Assembly: GCA_027625915.1 (NCBI GenBank)
Contig: JANTQA010000023.1
Coordinates: forward strand, 13,330,001-13,394,000
Direction of reading: 5' to 3'
Origin: Anaeramoeba flamelloides
Taxonomy: Eukaryota; Metamonada; Anaeramoebidae
DNA: 64,000 nt
Part shown: one piece after another, positions 24,101 to 35,300 of the stretch
Layout: the number at the start of each line of letters is the position of its first letter
Numbering within the stretch: position 1 is the stretch's first letter
Notes under the pieces: model-generated
What the model was told of the DNA's origin: nothing
The model's input: the letters and a program-made list of their open reading frames with translations, nothing else
Database searches by the model: none
Program-made: the position numbers and the translations under genes

Positions 24101-24538
24101 AAGTGTTTTTGTTAAATTTAATTTGTCGCGAGGGTTCCTATTAATAATCCCATTTAAAGTAAACAAAAGGTTTTTTTGGTAACCAAAATCTTGCACCAAC
24201 GTTCTTAAAAAACAATTAATATTTTCAGATCGTACCACTTGTTCAAAGCTAGTTTCAACGACTTGAATTTTGGAAGTTGGATAAATACAATTTAACAAGT
24301 TGATTAAATTTATTGAATCGATCCACCGAGAATTGGATCTGTAGGAACTTTGGTAGTTTATTGTCTGATAAAGGAAAGAATTGGCTTCCCTCTGAAGCTT
24401 GTCCGATAATTGCACCTGCAATTTCTGTAGCTTGATTGTTGTTGACTTACCTACACCTTTGACCCTGCTCGAACCTCGTATGGCCGTTGGCTGTTTACGT
24501 ACTCGTGTTCTTCTCCTGTTTCGTTTTTTGTTGTTCAT
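18122..24538 (-). CDS. Giant charged coiled-coil protein (2138 aa) with CH-like N-terminus and PH-like middle
   Basis: One open frame starting at an ATG (MNNKKRNRRRTR), no intron needed. Order: a basic N-terminus (1-45); a helical region at about 45-160 with RWIDSINLINLLNCIYP, SENINCFLRTLVQDFG and TLNGIINRNP, which reads like a divergent calponin-homology domain; a Glu/Arg/Lys stretch of EEREKE units at about 280-530; and about six 60-70-residue coiled-coil repeats at about 535-970 built on MDLLELKKQDKLKK, ELELREQELELEEKQFEQEL and QEKQLKKLEL. Then come acidic and Ser-rich linkers (1050-1170), a basic linker, two possible PH-like segments at about 1335-1480 and 1510-1700 (fragments NPTHAAIFEKYLFLNTFDEW and FISCIVSLSHQRVSIQT), another Lys/Glu stretch, and an acidic tail with poly-Asp (1880-2138). 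CH plus PH-like plus coiled coil suggests a cytoskeletal or membrane-cortex scaffold, but that is inference. Whether the hydrophobic patch near residue 1475 (LIFLFLIF) hides a short in-frame intron cannot be settled. Confidence 0.85.
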   Translation of the reverse strand: MNNKKRNRRRTRVRKQPTAIRGSSRVKGVGKSTTIKLQKLQVQLSDKLQREANSFLYQTINYQSSYRSNSRWIDSINLINLLNCIYPTSKIQVVETSFEQVVRSENINCFLRTLVQDFGYQKNLLFTLNGIINRNPRDKLNLTKTLIFLKDIVSYFGTKRNSGLEIREIHISRKEKNRVLGVDFDQEIEKGEGIYKNKFYEDKQDKFLLSLDKIPKRDRNWLNQLIEQYKTKESKLKLPKFLKVSSRDLIGELLLRIKENEQRRIEKINEMKLKIKKETEKKEKEEREKQERKKEEKKREKAEREKEEREKEEREKEQREKEEREKEQREREQRKKEEREREEREREKEEREKEEREKEQREKEEREKEEREKELREKEKKRKEKKKKKKEKREREQRERQKEQREKEEREKEEREKEEREKEEREKEEREKEEREKEEREKEEREKEEREKQDREKEKKRKEEREKEEREKEEREKEEREKEEREKEEREKEEREKEEREKEEKIQKEEREKQEREKQERETEEREEVEKQKELQEKMKLLEEKEKELDRQEKEMDLLELKRQDKYKQLNFIKMRELELREQELELEEKQFEQELLLKENQFRQTQETDQEKQLKKLELIKKIEQLEEREKELDRQEKEMDLLELKNQDKLKKSYFTRMRELELREQELEFEEKQFEQELLLQENKFRQTQETDQEKQLKELELIKKDEQIQKKEKEFFPNERQMGLLELKKRQDKLKKLHFIRMKELELKQQELELEEKQFEQELLSQENQLQQTQEIEQEKQLKKLQLKEKVEQIQKKERELKQKQREMDLLELKKQDKLKKLHFIKMKELELQQQELEIQEKQYQQELLLRGKQLESNQGIEQEKQLKKLQFIEKVEQLEEKEKELEQKQKEMDLLELKKQEELKKSQFIKMKELELKQQELEIQEKQFQQDFYFRQQQLQMEHRQKMEELNAQEQEIQLQGIKNQKDKINNIKQQKPQLINEQGQEQLQNNEIELEPDQEQILDKEEISDKDLRNYAKEKIIGKDSSSMNNKINSNINNNDDEDNNIINLENSNNQKQENVKIRNANTKKVDQDHESQSESESESGSESEFELESETKSEPEPILGLESNSEIDDLSSVTFSSDHSLDEEPENSSEHSASNNEFIEYQINRQSNFSLNKKNMKREKKTPKKEQRVEKIIFKPNMAHFSSQERNESKSKKKKIKISKSNFQSETKHNKNRHNGSKYNVKYKNKQKKYADKEINKTKKMERERGMERRREMERRREREMEMERRRERRRAKVKNKANTNDYNIKANHQSPKLTRKDKKKKRIEIINPNKKKYFKSSKLLTFWDNIKKNPTHAAIFEKYLFLNTFDEWANCMKITNHPLEKIISKEQIIFQYALIDAIKYTIIGEYNTKIYIKKKGDEKYYPANMIINKQNIIIRNKRITFLKQNWNNYFKIGIPSGNINFFFLIHSKDQFFFIIRTKSPQKQRVLIFLFLIFKMSRGKDHRIGNNEKVDRIDPNYLNSNILPPLLQPKKKKILDNICSYSYWKSQIVKRKITFKQIAKYYYSNLKNKNTNKKFKNTGRGKMYFLCYLLANYQLPFISCIVSLSHQRVSIQTTDKNIIKVVPFNPTFLIKKSPKDPKVLQITSKYIFNPNPVRNLNKKPNYKDKKTSIYLITNSLEECELIYQTIKLFSEKFLLQMNNYPLEASSRERIGEKERYEDKKKWEKRESSMGYKRNKYEYRKGREEEEDEKRVERTNHRDEKKKWEREEREREERGKKQRGKEETNREKKEKRNANIKRNIGKEKHTQQEMKKLKEMERQLKYEKKEIEKEKMKNKNLKMKLKFEKKHRNFENFNKSTKKERNRLEKMDNLSYSSGDEFEKLVENEFLKLEKSGQFTFTHTNPQINKAYGLQTSSDSDGGMEFNEVLESIVKDEVVYSTDSEESENEYNFSDDYEIPISDSSSDSSGDGNNEKKRGTLKKKKKGNDKDIDDSEFEIIIESPKKIVKKSKKTKNKVKNDESDDDIHDLFYDISQKKITPNIDEKNVDQKDENVNYNDDDDDDDGDDDYNDFDEDDDDDDDNEFGDHDNELVQDDKNTVKSEEEDEDELDINEYEELEKLKEQYGELEQEVVEVLSSQDDGEDDSSDTLEF
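21640..22930 (-). repeat. Tandem 60-70-residue coding repeats in the coiled-coil gene
   Basis: About six diverged copies, each roughly 190-200 bp, encoding an MDLLELKKQ..KLKKLHFI(K/R)M(K/R)ELEL...EEKQFEQELL...QEKQLKKLEL unit (listed in short pieces). Spacing is regular, so the array arose by unequal duplication within the gene. Confidence 0.8.
22930..23700 (-). repeat. Coding minisatellite (Glu-Lys-Glu-Arg units) in the coiled-coil gene
   Basis: About 770 bp of purine-rich near-repeats with an 18-base period on the coding strand (units like GAAAAAGAAGAGAGAGAA) encoding REKEEREKE. Such tracts expand and contract easily. They also create long spurious Ser/Phe/Leu-rich open frames on the opposite strand. 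Confidence 0.85.
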
Positions 24539-24854
24539 AAATTCTTTTTTGTTGAGACCTTTGAATTGTTACACTTTTTGAAAAGGAATTTGCAATGAAT
24601 TGTTCCCAAGTTTTTATTTATTAAAAGAATTTATCTTGATTTGAGAAAAGTGGTTTACTCAAAAAATGATTTTTTTTTTAACTTTTGTTTGTGAGGGAAA
24701 AGTTTAATAATTTTTATTTTTGTTTTTAACGTAAAAAGTTTGAGATTATTTTTTGTGTTTGCTTCTTTTTTGAAAAATATATCTGTTGAAAAACAATTTT
24801 TAAAAATCTGGAGATTTTATTTGAAATAATAATTATTTTCCATTTTTTATTCAT

Positions 24855-25214
24855 AATTTAGTTTTATCATTGCAAATAACAATTGAATTTTGCAATAAAA
24901 TTAGTCAAAGTGTGAATAGTTTTTTGATTTATCAAGATGAAAAAATTAACGGGCAAAGATTTCTTTGGTTAATTTTAGTAAAGTTTTTACTTACATTTCA
25001 TTATTGGGATTTGGATTTTGTTTTTTTATTGATATATCTTTTTATCAATTTAAGGATCTGTGTTCAAAAAGAATTATCCCTTCTTCATTTTTATTTTTCA
25101 ATAACTGTTTTAATATCCACAATTGTCCTGAAAAGATCTTGTGAATTAGTATTTCAAAATAAAATCATTAGTTCATATAGGGGTGAACAAGAAAACAATA
25201 TGAATATTATTTAA
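24855..25214 (+). CDS. Possible exon of a small multi-pass membrane protein, unrecognised
   Basis: An open frame of about 115 residues ending at 25214 with no ATG at its start. It contains two convincing hydrophobic stretches separated by a basic turn: FLWLILVKFLLTFHYWDLDF with VFLLIYLFINLRI, then LLHFYFSITVLISTIVLKR. It ends with the soluble SSYRGEQENNMNII. A good acceptor (CATAATTTAG) lies just before it, so this could be a terminal exon whose first exon lies in 24.56-24.85 kb; I could not identify that exon. Hydrophobic frames arise easily in AT-rich DNA, so this is tentative. Confidence 0.3.
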   Translation, partial: NLVLSLQITIEFCNKISQSVNSFLIYQDEKINGQRFLWLILVKFLLTFHYWDLDFVFLLIYLFINLRICVQKELSLLHFYFSITVLISTIVLKRSCELVFQNKIISSYRGEQENNMNII

Positions 25215-25465
25215 TCATAAAGTTAATTTCCATATTCGTCTGGAGTTAATAAAAATCATAATTTACACTCAAAATACATTTAGAGTGGTATCAAATATGG
25301 CTTATCAGACTCAAAAACCCCTTTTCAAATAAAAACTTGTTCTTTAACTTCTCCTACTTCTTGATATACATATTCAAATCGATTCACTGCCACAAAGAAA
25401 CCATACAAAAATTAGATCCTAACCCCTTTATTCTTTGAGAAAGTTCTATATTATAAATGGGTTCA

Positions 25466-25925
25466 CTGTTGAGAGAAAAATTTTGGAGATAGAAAAATAT
25501 TTTACAGCAATTTTAATTGGGAACAGTAATAAAATTGAAAATCAAATCCTATTGATAACTAGGTGAATTTTATATAAACCCAGGTTTAAATGTGTTACAA
25601 GTTCATTAATCTGTGGTTTGTGTAGAATACTCATTTGAATGGATTGATAACATAAAGCAGATCATGTTATTTTAACAAAAATCCAAGTTTTCGTAAAGTT
25701 TACTATTAATTCTGAAAATGGTAATTTTTAAACTTACTTGAGATTATAAGAGATCAGGTTTTGAAAAAAAGTAGAATTACATTAATCCTTATTCTAATAA
25801 GTAGATTATTGATATTTTTTTTAGTTATTTCACCAACGATTGAAATTATATATAATTTTCAATAATGTTCCCAATTGAAATTGCGGTTTAACTATTTTTC
25901 ACTGTCCAACATTTTTCTCTCAACA
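25466..25925. mobile_element. TIR element F, copy 1
   Basis: About 460 bp, colinear with 36824-37281 over its whole length. Starts CTGTTGAGAGAAAAA and ends TTTTTCTCTCAACA. Inner parts match closely, e.g. GTGTTACAAGTTCATTAATC and CATTTGAATGG. A TTCA word lies on both sides and may be the target duplication. The terminal inverted repeat (about 70 bp in the other copy) is more diverged here. No coding capacity. Confidence 0.85.
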
Positions 25926-26589
25926 TTCAGTCAAAATTTTATGTATTTTTTTAATTTCAAATGAATTCTTTTTTTTCTTGATTAAAAATTGTCTTGAAAA
26001 ATTCTTTTATTTTTTAAAAAAAAAATTTATATTTGATCCTTCGTTTTTGTTAGAGGATATATTACTAATAGAACTTTAAAAAACAATATCATGCCCATGT
26101 GCTGTTTATTTTAGTTTCTTTGGCTAGTATATGTGTAAGTGTTTGAGAAAGTAAAAACCAATTATAAAATCACATATTAGCTTTACCAAGTATATTGGGT
26201 TTTTTTTATATAAACTTAGCTTAATGGGAATAAAATTATCATTTTCTAAAAGATTAATATTAGATTATTCGAAAATTAGATTCCACCCAAATTATTAAAT
26301 TAAGATAAAAATGGGGTTATCAAAAAAGTTCTATAAAAACACAAATTTGACAAATTTATTTTTCAAAAAAAAAATATTTGTCTAAGAAATTCAAGTTTTC
26401 TTTTATTACTAGAAATTATTTTTCAAATGTGAAAAAAATAATCTTTGATGGTTTTGTGAAAATTCTGTTTTTTTTTTTTTTCAGAAATTTTTTGATAAAT
26501 ACCATATACCAAAGGCAGTTTTAAGATTTATTTTAAAAATTCAATTAAAATCGGATTACCAATAAAAGAAAAAAATCAACTGCTTAGGA

Positions 26590-27180
26590 ATCACTCAGTG
26601 AAACCATTTAACAAATCTTGGCATTATCGGATGATATTGGGTATATTATTACATTTCAAATTTGGTCAAATTTCAAAATTGGTCAAATTGAATTGTTTCA
26701 TATTTTTGAAGAGTTTCTTGATTATTATTATTGGTTTGCTGATTATTAATGTTTTTTTTTTTATAATTGTGGTCGGAAAGATCAAAAAGATTATTTTGTG
26801 ATGAGTAGTATTTTATTACTTAAATTGTAGAATATTCAAAATCTTGAAATCATCAATACTAAGTATTTTTAAAAATTTGTTCGAAAATCAATTTTAACAC
26901 AAAAAGTTAAGTGGAAAATTTTTTCCCCTTCAAACAAGTTGCCAAAGTCTAATTGGTCTCTTAATTATTTTTTTTTCTCAAAACCCATGCCAAAATTTTC
27001 TAGTATACCATCCAAACCACCCAGGTATACTCTAACCAACCCTAATATCCCTTAACCTAACAGTAAAGGGTGTTTTAAGAGCCTACAGTCAATATATTTC
27101 AATGGAATTGACTATTTTGAAAAAAATGAGAATTTGACCAAAATTGAAATTTAATAATTTTCCCATGATATTTTTGATCT
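26590..27180 (+). repeat. Dispersed repeat H, copy 1
   Basis: Colinear with 34715-36035 inside the Rab intron. Shared words include CATATTTTTGAAGAGT, ATCAATACT(A/T)A, AATTTTAACA, CTAGTATACCA followed by CCAA and CCAC, and GAGAATTTGACCAA. The intron copy is longer because it carries about 580 bp of extra DNA in the middle. No coding content recognised. Confidence 0.65.
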
Positions 27181-27810
27181 AAAAAAAAAAAAAAATCCCA
27201 TACAAATAAAGAAACTATCAAACAAATCTAAATTGGATAGAAACCCGGTAAAAATAAAACTGATTTGATATAACAATATTTGGAATTCTTTAAGAGTTTA
27301 AAAAAAAAATAAAAAAAAAAATTAAGATACACATTTTTTATAAAACAAATTTTTAAAATATTTGTTTAAATATAATGATTATTATTGGTTTAATAACGAT
27401 AATATTAATATTATAAAAAAAAAATGTGTATTCTTGATCAATATTATATTGTAGATGTAATTTGAAAAGGTTCAGTTACAGAAAGATCCCAAACACCTAA
27501 AAAATAATAGACCTCTTTACCCTTTAATTTATGATACTCCCGAAGCTATAATAATGAAATGATCACTAAATTAAAGTTTTCAAGTTCAAAAAAATATTGT
27601 GTTATATCTTTTGATATTACCCACCTTCCACCCAATAACAACAAAAATACATTTAATAATTTCTTTTTTTTTTTGTTTTTTGGGATCCAAAAATAATAAA
27701 GATGATATAACAATTTTAACAAAAAAAAATTATTTTTTGAATGAGTTTTTGTCAAAGGTTTACAAAAAAAAACAAATACCAATTAGTTTTTATAGTGGTT
27801 TTTGATTTTT

Positions 27811-28012
27811 CAATCGGATAAATTTTCACTTTTAAGAGACAAACTTTTGACCAAATTTAAGGCATAATAAAAAAATTCAAATTAAAGTATTAAATTCAAA
27901 TTCTAGTAAAACAATTTGTGTAAAAAAAGTTCCAAAAAAAGTGCCTTAATTTGAGATTTTTTTATCCCTCAAATTTTGTTCAAAGTTTGTTCCTTAAAAG
28001 TGTACCTGACTG
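27811..28012. mobile_element. Palindromic MITE A, copy 3
   Basis: The right end is intact (CTTAAAAGTG then CCTGACTG, followed by TA). The left end is eroded before TTTTCACTTTTAAGAGACAA. The arms mirror each other, with AAGGCATAA on the left and GTGCCTTAATTTGAGATTTT on the right. Confidence 0.8.
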
Positions 28013-28852
28013 TATTAGTAATTGACTTTAAAAAAAATAAATCAGAAAAAAAAATAGAATCATTTATATCAGTGAATAATTGATATTGATATGAAATTAA
28101 TCTATTTGATATTTATATTTTCTTTAATAATTGAAAAACTCAAATTTTTACCTTACTAAAAAAAAAACCAATAATGTTGATTTTGATCTTCAAATGAAAG
28201 ATCCAAATAAAATACGATAAGAAATCTAATGATTTTTTCAACAATCAGTTTCACTGTTTCAATACCATTAGAATAGCACATTTTTTATTACTCGTCAGCC
28301 TAGATCTAGGAATAAAAAAAAATTACAAAACAATGATCTACAAAGAAAATAGAAAAAAATAAAGAGTATCAAAAAATAATGAATAAAAAAAGAAAAAGAA
28401 TAAATCGAAGAAATAAGTAAATAGATAAAAACAAAATTTAACATTAAAGGAATTGAGTTGAGTTTTTAAATTATTTACAATTAGGGATTGTAGATCTGCT
28501 TTTTCTTGATACCATTTGAGTCATATTGTTCAAAAAAATAATCTGTGGAAACATTATAGATTCCTTTTATGTTCATTTTATCATCAATTCATCTAGATCC
28601 TCTTTGACAATTACGTTAAATCAAAATTTTTTAAATTATTGGCCTTGTTCTTCAGAGTGATTCTGATTTTTCTCAAAGCTTTGAAAGCTGAAAAAAAGGT
28701 GTCTAAATCTTCAATTTTCATTTTCAACAACAAGGTTGATTTTTTAAATCCGCAGTCTTTTCCCATCTGTAAGCATGGTTATCTTCTCCAATTGGAAAGA
28801 ATTTTTTTTTTATACTGTTGTTGATGATTTCTGGTTTGAGTTAGGAGGGTTT

Positions 28853-29095
28853 TTAATTCTGAATTGTCAAAAAATTAACAGATTCTAAGATATTTTTTCC
28901 ATTTCGAATTTTCTTTTTCTTTTGGAACCCTTTCCTTTGTGCAACAGATCCAATATTAGAGCCCTTTTTATTTTTTTTTTTGATCTCTTTTTCTTCCATT
29001 TTCTCAATCAATATTCTCTTTTTCGGATCTTTAACAAGTCGATTTAATTTCAAAGTCGAAATTTCTGGATGAAATTGATATAACTTTTTAGGTTA
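28853..29095 (-). pseudogene. Decayed or partial coding fragment, unrecognised
   Basis: An open minus-strand stretch of about 80 codons without a credible 5' ATG. It includes LYQFHPEISTLKLNRLVKD, then PKKRILIEKMEEKEIKKK and GSNIGSVAQRKGFQKKKK, ending at TAA near 28853. The composition is less AT-extreme than its surroundings. A second open piece further downstream (about 28690-28800, PIGEDNHAYRWEKTADLKN) is in a different frame. It could be a broken gene or a transposon remnant; no family recognised. Confidence 0.3.
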
Positions 29096-29347
29096 ACCTT
29101 GTTTTGTGGGTTCTGTTCTACTTTCCCATTTGAGGGAATTGGTAGGAGTACTTTATTGACACAAAATATTTTTTATATGAATGAAAGGTATTTCAAAATT
29201 AAAAAGATAAAATTTTGTACTTGAATTCAGAACTTCAAGTTCATGCTACTGAGACACGAAAAAGGTTTTTGGTTTTACAAAAACTCACTTTGTGGATCAT
29301 TTTTTGTAAATTATTTACCTGTCTTCGTATTTTTTATCATTGCCCAA

Positions 29348-32300
29348 ATGTTTGATTCAGAATATGATTTCAAATTTGTTATGATAGGAGACTCAAGTAT
29401 ACATTTTTCCATCACTATTTAACTTCTTTTCTGATGTTTACCTCAAGAATTTCTTTCTGATATAAATAAATATTAGCTGTTGGTAAAACTTGTTTGATGC
29501 TTCGCTTTGTGGTATGCTCCCAAATTCCAATTCTTGATCGTCTTTTTCTTTCTTGAAAAAAAAAGCCAGTAATGAGCAACCATTGTACATTAATCCAATT
29601 TCAATCCAAAACTTTTTTTAATTTTTTTTGACTAGAATAACTTTTTTCCTGAAAATCAAAACACAACTTTAGGGTAATACAATTCTAAAATTTTAATCAC
29701 AAACACACACACACACAACAAAAAAAAACAAATTGTCCTTTGTGGATTAGTTTTTGTTTCACAAATTTATTAACCTGCCTTTTTATTTTGTTTTTTATAT
29801 TTACTTGCTCAATGTAAACATTCATTTTTAAATCCAAAAGGATAGACTTTCGTTCACGCAATATTGAAATTGAGAACCAAGAAGTAAAGTGTCAAATTTG
29901 GGATACAGCAGGCCAGGTATGTATCAACATTTCTTTTTTTTATTCTCGTTTATTGATCTTACGTTACTTTGCTTTTGTTTTTTCTTGCATTCCCATTTTC
30001 TTTTAATTCAAAACGATTCTATTGTTTAAATCCCAAAACATTTTACAGAGCTTTGTTTAAAAAATTAGTCATACAATTTTAATCTGAAAACGAATTCGAT
30101 CCGATTTCTTCAAAGAAATATTCTTTATGATTTTTTTGCAAAAATTCAAAACGTTTTTTGTTTTTTTTTGAGAAATTATTTGTGTAAAATCTTTTTCTTC
30201 ACAAGAAGAAAACCATTTTTTTTTTCCAATTCCTAATTTGACGAGCATTCTTATAAACTCGAAGCCATTTGTTTCACTTGTGTTTGAGTCCACGATTACC
30301 AATTGGCTTTTTCAAAAAATTGTCTCAGGAAACGTTTTTTTTTTTTTTTTTTTGCCTTTTCTTAAAGAAAAATTGTTCGACTTAAAATCAAAGACAACAG
30401 AAAACAAAACTCAATTTTTCTGAAGATCGCTTCTAATTAACTTTCAAAAAAGTAGTCGTCAGGACAATAAAACTTTTGGCGTGATTTGAAAAAACACAAA
30501 AAAACTGTTTTTCTTTAATTGAAATGTTGAAATTTATCAATTTATTCTTGTTAATCGGCACAGAACCAGAAACACAACTTTGGCTCATTTCTAACCCGAA
30601 ACAAATACAAACAATATTTTTAGTTTGTAAATAAAATTTTTATTTTTTACTCTTTTTCATTTTGAAAAGCTTTTTATCATTCATGAAAATAAAAACAAAA
30701 AAACACAAGAATTTATTGGAATTATTGATAACAAGTTAACAGGAAGTTTTCTAAAAGGCTTTAGATCACATATGTACCCAATATAAAAGAAATTTATTTA
30801 TTTTTGTTTTTGTCTTTGAATGGAAAACTTCGAATCCCAAGCTCCAAATCAAAAACTTTCAGTTTACGTTTTTACTCTTGACAGCTTTTTTTTTTTTTTT
30901 TTATTATTAATTATAAAGATATTTAGAGAAACAAAATGTATTTAATTCAATCAACCCAGCGATATTGAGCTGTGTTTCGTATCTATTCTTCACATAAGTG
31001 TAAAAATGATGTCTTTATTTTTAGAGTTTTTTTGATAAAAATATATTTTTAGAAGAAACTACATATTTCATATCCCGCGTGAGAAATGAAATAAAACATC
31101 AATCAAGAACCGGTATTGAATAATTTTCGTGAGTTTTAATCAGATTTAATTAAAGAATAACTATACCCGAGTATAAAATAGAATTCGAAAAACAAATAAA
31201 AATGAAATTTAAAAAAAATGTTCAGGCAGAGTTATTCTTTAATCCAGTCAAATATGACTTACACAAAATACCCATTCTGCAAGTTGATTGATCTCTAATA
31301 ATGAATCAATAACTTATTTAAATTTATTTTAATCTAATATAGATGTCGATTTATATTCATTCAAACAAAATTTTCAAAATAGAGAAACAATGTTCCCTTG
31401 TGGATCAGATTCAATATTATGGAAAAAAAAAAAAAAAAAACACATATTCAACAAATTACTTGTTTCTTATTTTTAATAAAAGAATTTGTAATATTTAAAA
31501 TTATTTTTTTATTTTTATTAAATGAATAATGGAATATTCAAATAAAGTAATGGCGATGACAAGGTTTTATTTACAAAATATGAAGATTAAAACACTTGTG
31601 ATTTTTTAATTGGTATTAAAAAAACAAAGGTTCGAAAAAAAAACAATACAGCTATTTTAAAAAAAACAAGCACTAAAAAATTTGAAAAAGTATTACTCGA
31701 ACTGCTTAAAAGAGTGAACCAAAAGGTTTGCCCAGCACTTTTTTCAAATTTTTATTCCTCACTTTTTTTAAAACAGCTATATTTTCAACATGACCAATTT
31801 ATAGATATATAAACCTCAATTCAAAAATTTTAAAGCCACCAAAATTCAATTTTTGAAAAAAATAAATCTTATTAAATAAATTATATAAGAAATGCCAAAT
31901 TAGAATCATTTACTAATTGAAATGTTTAAGAATTATTTATAATATCCAAAAAAGAAAAAATAAATAATTAATTATCAATCAAAAAAAAATTATCGGTGTG
32001 TTTGAAATTTTGGAGTGAAGAATTTATTTTTAAGGCTTAAATGTTAAAAAACACTTAATCTGTTATTGGAAATATTTGATCTAACATAAAACAATTTTAA
32101 TGAAATAGATATTTGTATTAATAAAAAAGTTACAACATTTCTCTTCAAGATTAATCCACATTTACCAAAACTTATTTCTAAAACTGAAGCTAAACTTGAC
32201 TCAGTAAGGATAACAATTTACAAAAGAAAATATAAATAAATTGAAAAATTAAAATTTTAAGGTTTTGAAAAATAAATTAATCTTTCCCCTTTTCGAGAAA

Positions 32301-35300
32301 AAGAATCTGACAATATAAATTAGAAATCGGAAACATTAAAAGAATTAGAAATTGAATTGGACATTTATCGAATTAATCAATTAAAAAATAGTCCAAGTTG
32401 GAAATGTCGTTAAGTTTTTTTTAATTTTTGAAACAAAAAGAAAATTTCAAAAATTTTCTTTTAATTTTTTAAATTAAAAAAAACCTAACGGCAAATAAGA
32501 AGAATTAAAAACTCCCCCCTTAAACAAAAAAAAAAAAAAAAAAAAAAAACCTTAATCTTTTCAAGAGAGAATTTTGAAGTAACTAAATCTATATCTTCTA
32601 ATTCAAAGAGTGCCCAGACACTCTTGTCACGAAACATTCATTTTAAGGATTTTAAACTCAATTTAATTTTAGAAAGATAAAAAATTTAATTTTTGCAAAA
32701 AAAAACTTATTTAATAACTTCAATAAGAAATAACCAAATTAGAACCATTCACTAATTGGAATGTTAACAATTATTTATAATTAACAAGACACACAAAACA
32801 AAAAATAAAAAATTATCAAGCAGAATAAAAAAAAAGAATGTATAAAAAATTTTGGAGAGAACACAACATAAAAAATGAATTGATAAATTTGTTAAAATTC
32901 TATGAGCAATTATTGATCGATCAAAGGTTAGATATACCAACTAATTTTATTAGAGTTCTTTGATTCCAAAGAACCCAACTTTTTAATAAAATCAATCATT
33001 CGTAAAATTTATCTTTCTAATGCACACTATTACCTTATTGACAAATAAATGAACAAAAAAAAAAAAAATAAATAAAAATACAAATCAAAAATTGAAACTA
33101 TGAAAAAAAAAAAAATAAATGTCCTAAAATTGCCTTTTTTAACCACTATTAAAATTCATACCAAGTCGAAGATCAATCAGCTAAGAATCAAATTAACATT
33201 TAACTTCACCATACCCAATACAAGATAACTTTTTTTCAAATTTCAGGGATTGTAAACGTTAAAGAATTCAATTTTAAATTAAATATTTAGGTATTTATTT
33301 AGATAAAATTTCACATATAGTCTATAATTTAAAAAAATCAAAAGAGACGTTTAATAGCTGTAAACAATTATTTAACAACAATTCTCTTAACAATAACTTA
33401 AAAATAAGATTATTTAAATCTTTTATATTAAGTCAATTAACATATGGATTAGAAATTTTTAATTATGAAATAAAAACTTTAAATTACAAAAATTCTTGGA
33501 TTAATTCATGTATTACCGAAATATGTAAAATAAACAGAAACACACCAATTCTGATTTACAAAACAGAATTTAAAATTGAAAATTTGGTAATTTCGGTTAA
33601 TAAAAAAAATTCAAATTTAAAAAAAAATTAAAAAATTTATCTCTCCCATTATTTGGAAAAATTAATAAAATTTAATCCGCGAATAAACAATAAAATCAAT
33701 TGGAATTCAAAAGATTTAATTGAATTGAAAGAAGAAATTTACCAATATACATATAATGAATTATTGAATTCCAAGAGCTGGAAAGTCGTTAGGTTTTTTT
33801 TAGTTTGAGAAATAAAAAGAAAATTTTTGAAATTTTCGGTTTATTTCTTAAATTAAAAAAAAGCTAGAACACTTCACAAATAAAATAGAAAACATCAAAA
33901 AAACCTAGAACACTTAACAAATAAAATTACAAAAATTAAAAAAAACCGCCGTTAGCTTTTCTTGAGTTTTCTGTTTATTTGGAAAATCGATAGATTTTTA
34001 GAATAAAACAGAAAACCTCAAGAAAAGCGCCGCTAGGTTTTTTTTACTTTTTGAAATGTAAAGAAAATTTATTTAATTTTGTTTTCATTTCAAAAATCAA
34101 AAAAAACCTACGCACTCTACGGCACTTGACGGCACTTAACGGCACTTAACGACACTCCACAGAAATATTTCAAAATAATAAAATATCAAAACTCTTTATT
34201 TAAAACCCAAAGATATTTAAGTTATCCTTCAAGCTCAACAATCCTAAAATTCAGAACATTTACTAACTGCTTAAACAGATACTATTATGTAACAAATAAA
34301 AATTCAAATAAATATTGTCCTTTATGTTTAAAGTATGAAAATAAGGAAATAATAGAAAATATTAATCATTTTTTATGGGTATGTACTTCTTATGAAAAAA
34401 ATAGATTAATTTTTCTTAATAAATTAAAAGAAATAAATCTTAAAGAATTGATTTTAAACTGTAATAGTTTGAAATTATTTTCATTAATTAATAATCGTGA
34501 AATCTATGATTTTACGCTTAAATTTCTGAAAGGGAAAATCAAGTCTAAGGGCAACTAGAGTGTAATTTACACTTCTTCAACAATAAAAAAAAGAATTCAA
34601 TTTTACTGAAAAAATATTAATTTAATAAAGTAAATTGAAAAACAGAAAACCAAATCGTGAGGGTTTAGTTTTGAAAAATCTAATGATTTCCCCAATAAAA
34701 ATTAAAACAATTTTTGGGAATCTTCTAATGATCAAAAATGGACAAATTCAATTTTTTCATATTTTTGAAGAGTAACTTGATTCAATTGATTGATATCAAA
34801 GGTTTTAAGATGCTTTTTAAATGGATTATTTTCGAGTAAAAATAAAAAAGATTATTTTATACAGTTTTAAGAAATTATCTAATACTTGTCTGAAAGTACA
34901 AAATTGTTGAAACTATCAATACTTAATACATTTAAAAATTTTGTCCAAAACCAATTTTAACAAAGATTCGTAGCAAAAATTTACACAAGAGTACAAGCGA
35001 AACAGACTCAGTTCTGTCTTAATAATTATTTTTTTAAAAAATCCTAATCTAATGATTTTTGATTGATTTATTTTTAAACAAAGAAATAACTTCTTATTTC
35101 TATATCAAATGAGTGGAGAAAAAAATACAAAACAAATAATAAGAAACAACTTAAAAAAGAAAAGAAGAAAATTTTTCAAATATTATGTTTTTAAATGCAA
35201 AGAAAAGTCAAACAAAGCCTTGCAACCCATTTCAAAATAATCACAGTTTTTTTTTTTTAGTTTTTCAATTCTTTTTCATTTAAGAATATAAATGATTGAT

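Larger units (their letters stand above)
24539..29347. other. Intergenic region between the coiled-coil and Rab genes
   Basis: About 4.8 kb holding a possible exon of a small membrane protein (24855-25214), TIR element F copy 1 (25466-25925), repeat H copy 1 (26590-27180), MITE A copy 3 (27811-28012) and a decayed coding fragment on the minus strand (about 28853-29095). The remainder is A/T-rich with no recognised content. Confidence 0.65.

Noticed and set aside
33280-34595. LTR retrotransposon or virus-like element in the Rab intron
   Set aside because: No terminal direct repeats, capsid, protease or integrase signatures; the YLG block, C-terminal zinc knuckle and simple tail are those of a non-LTR element.
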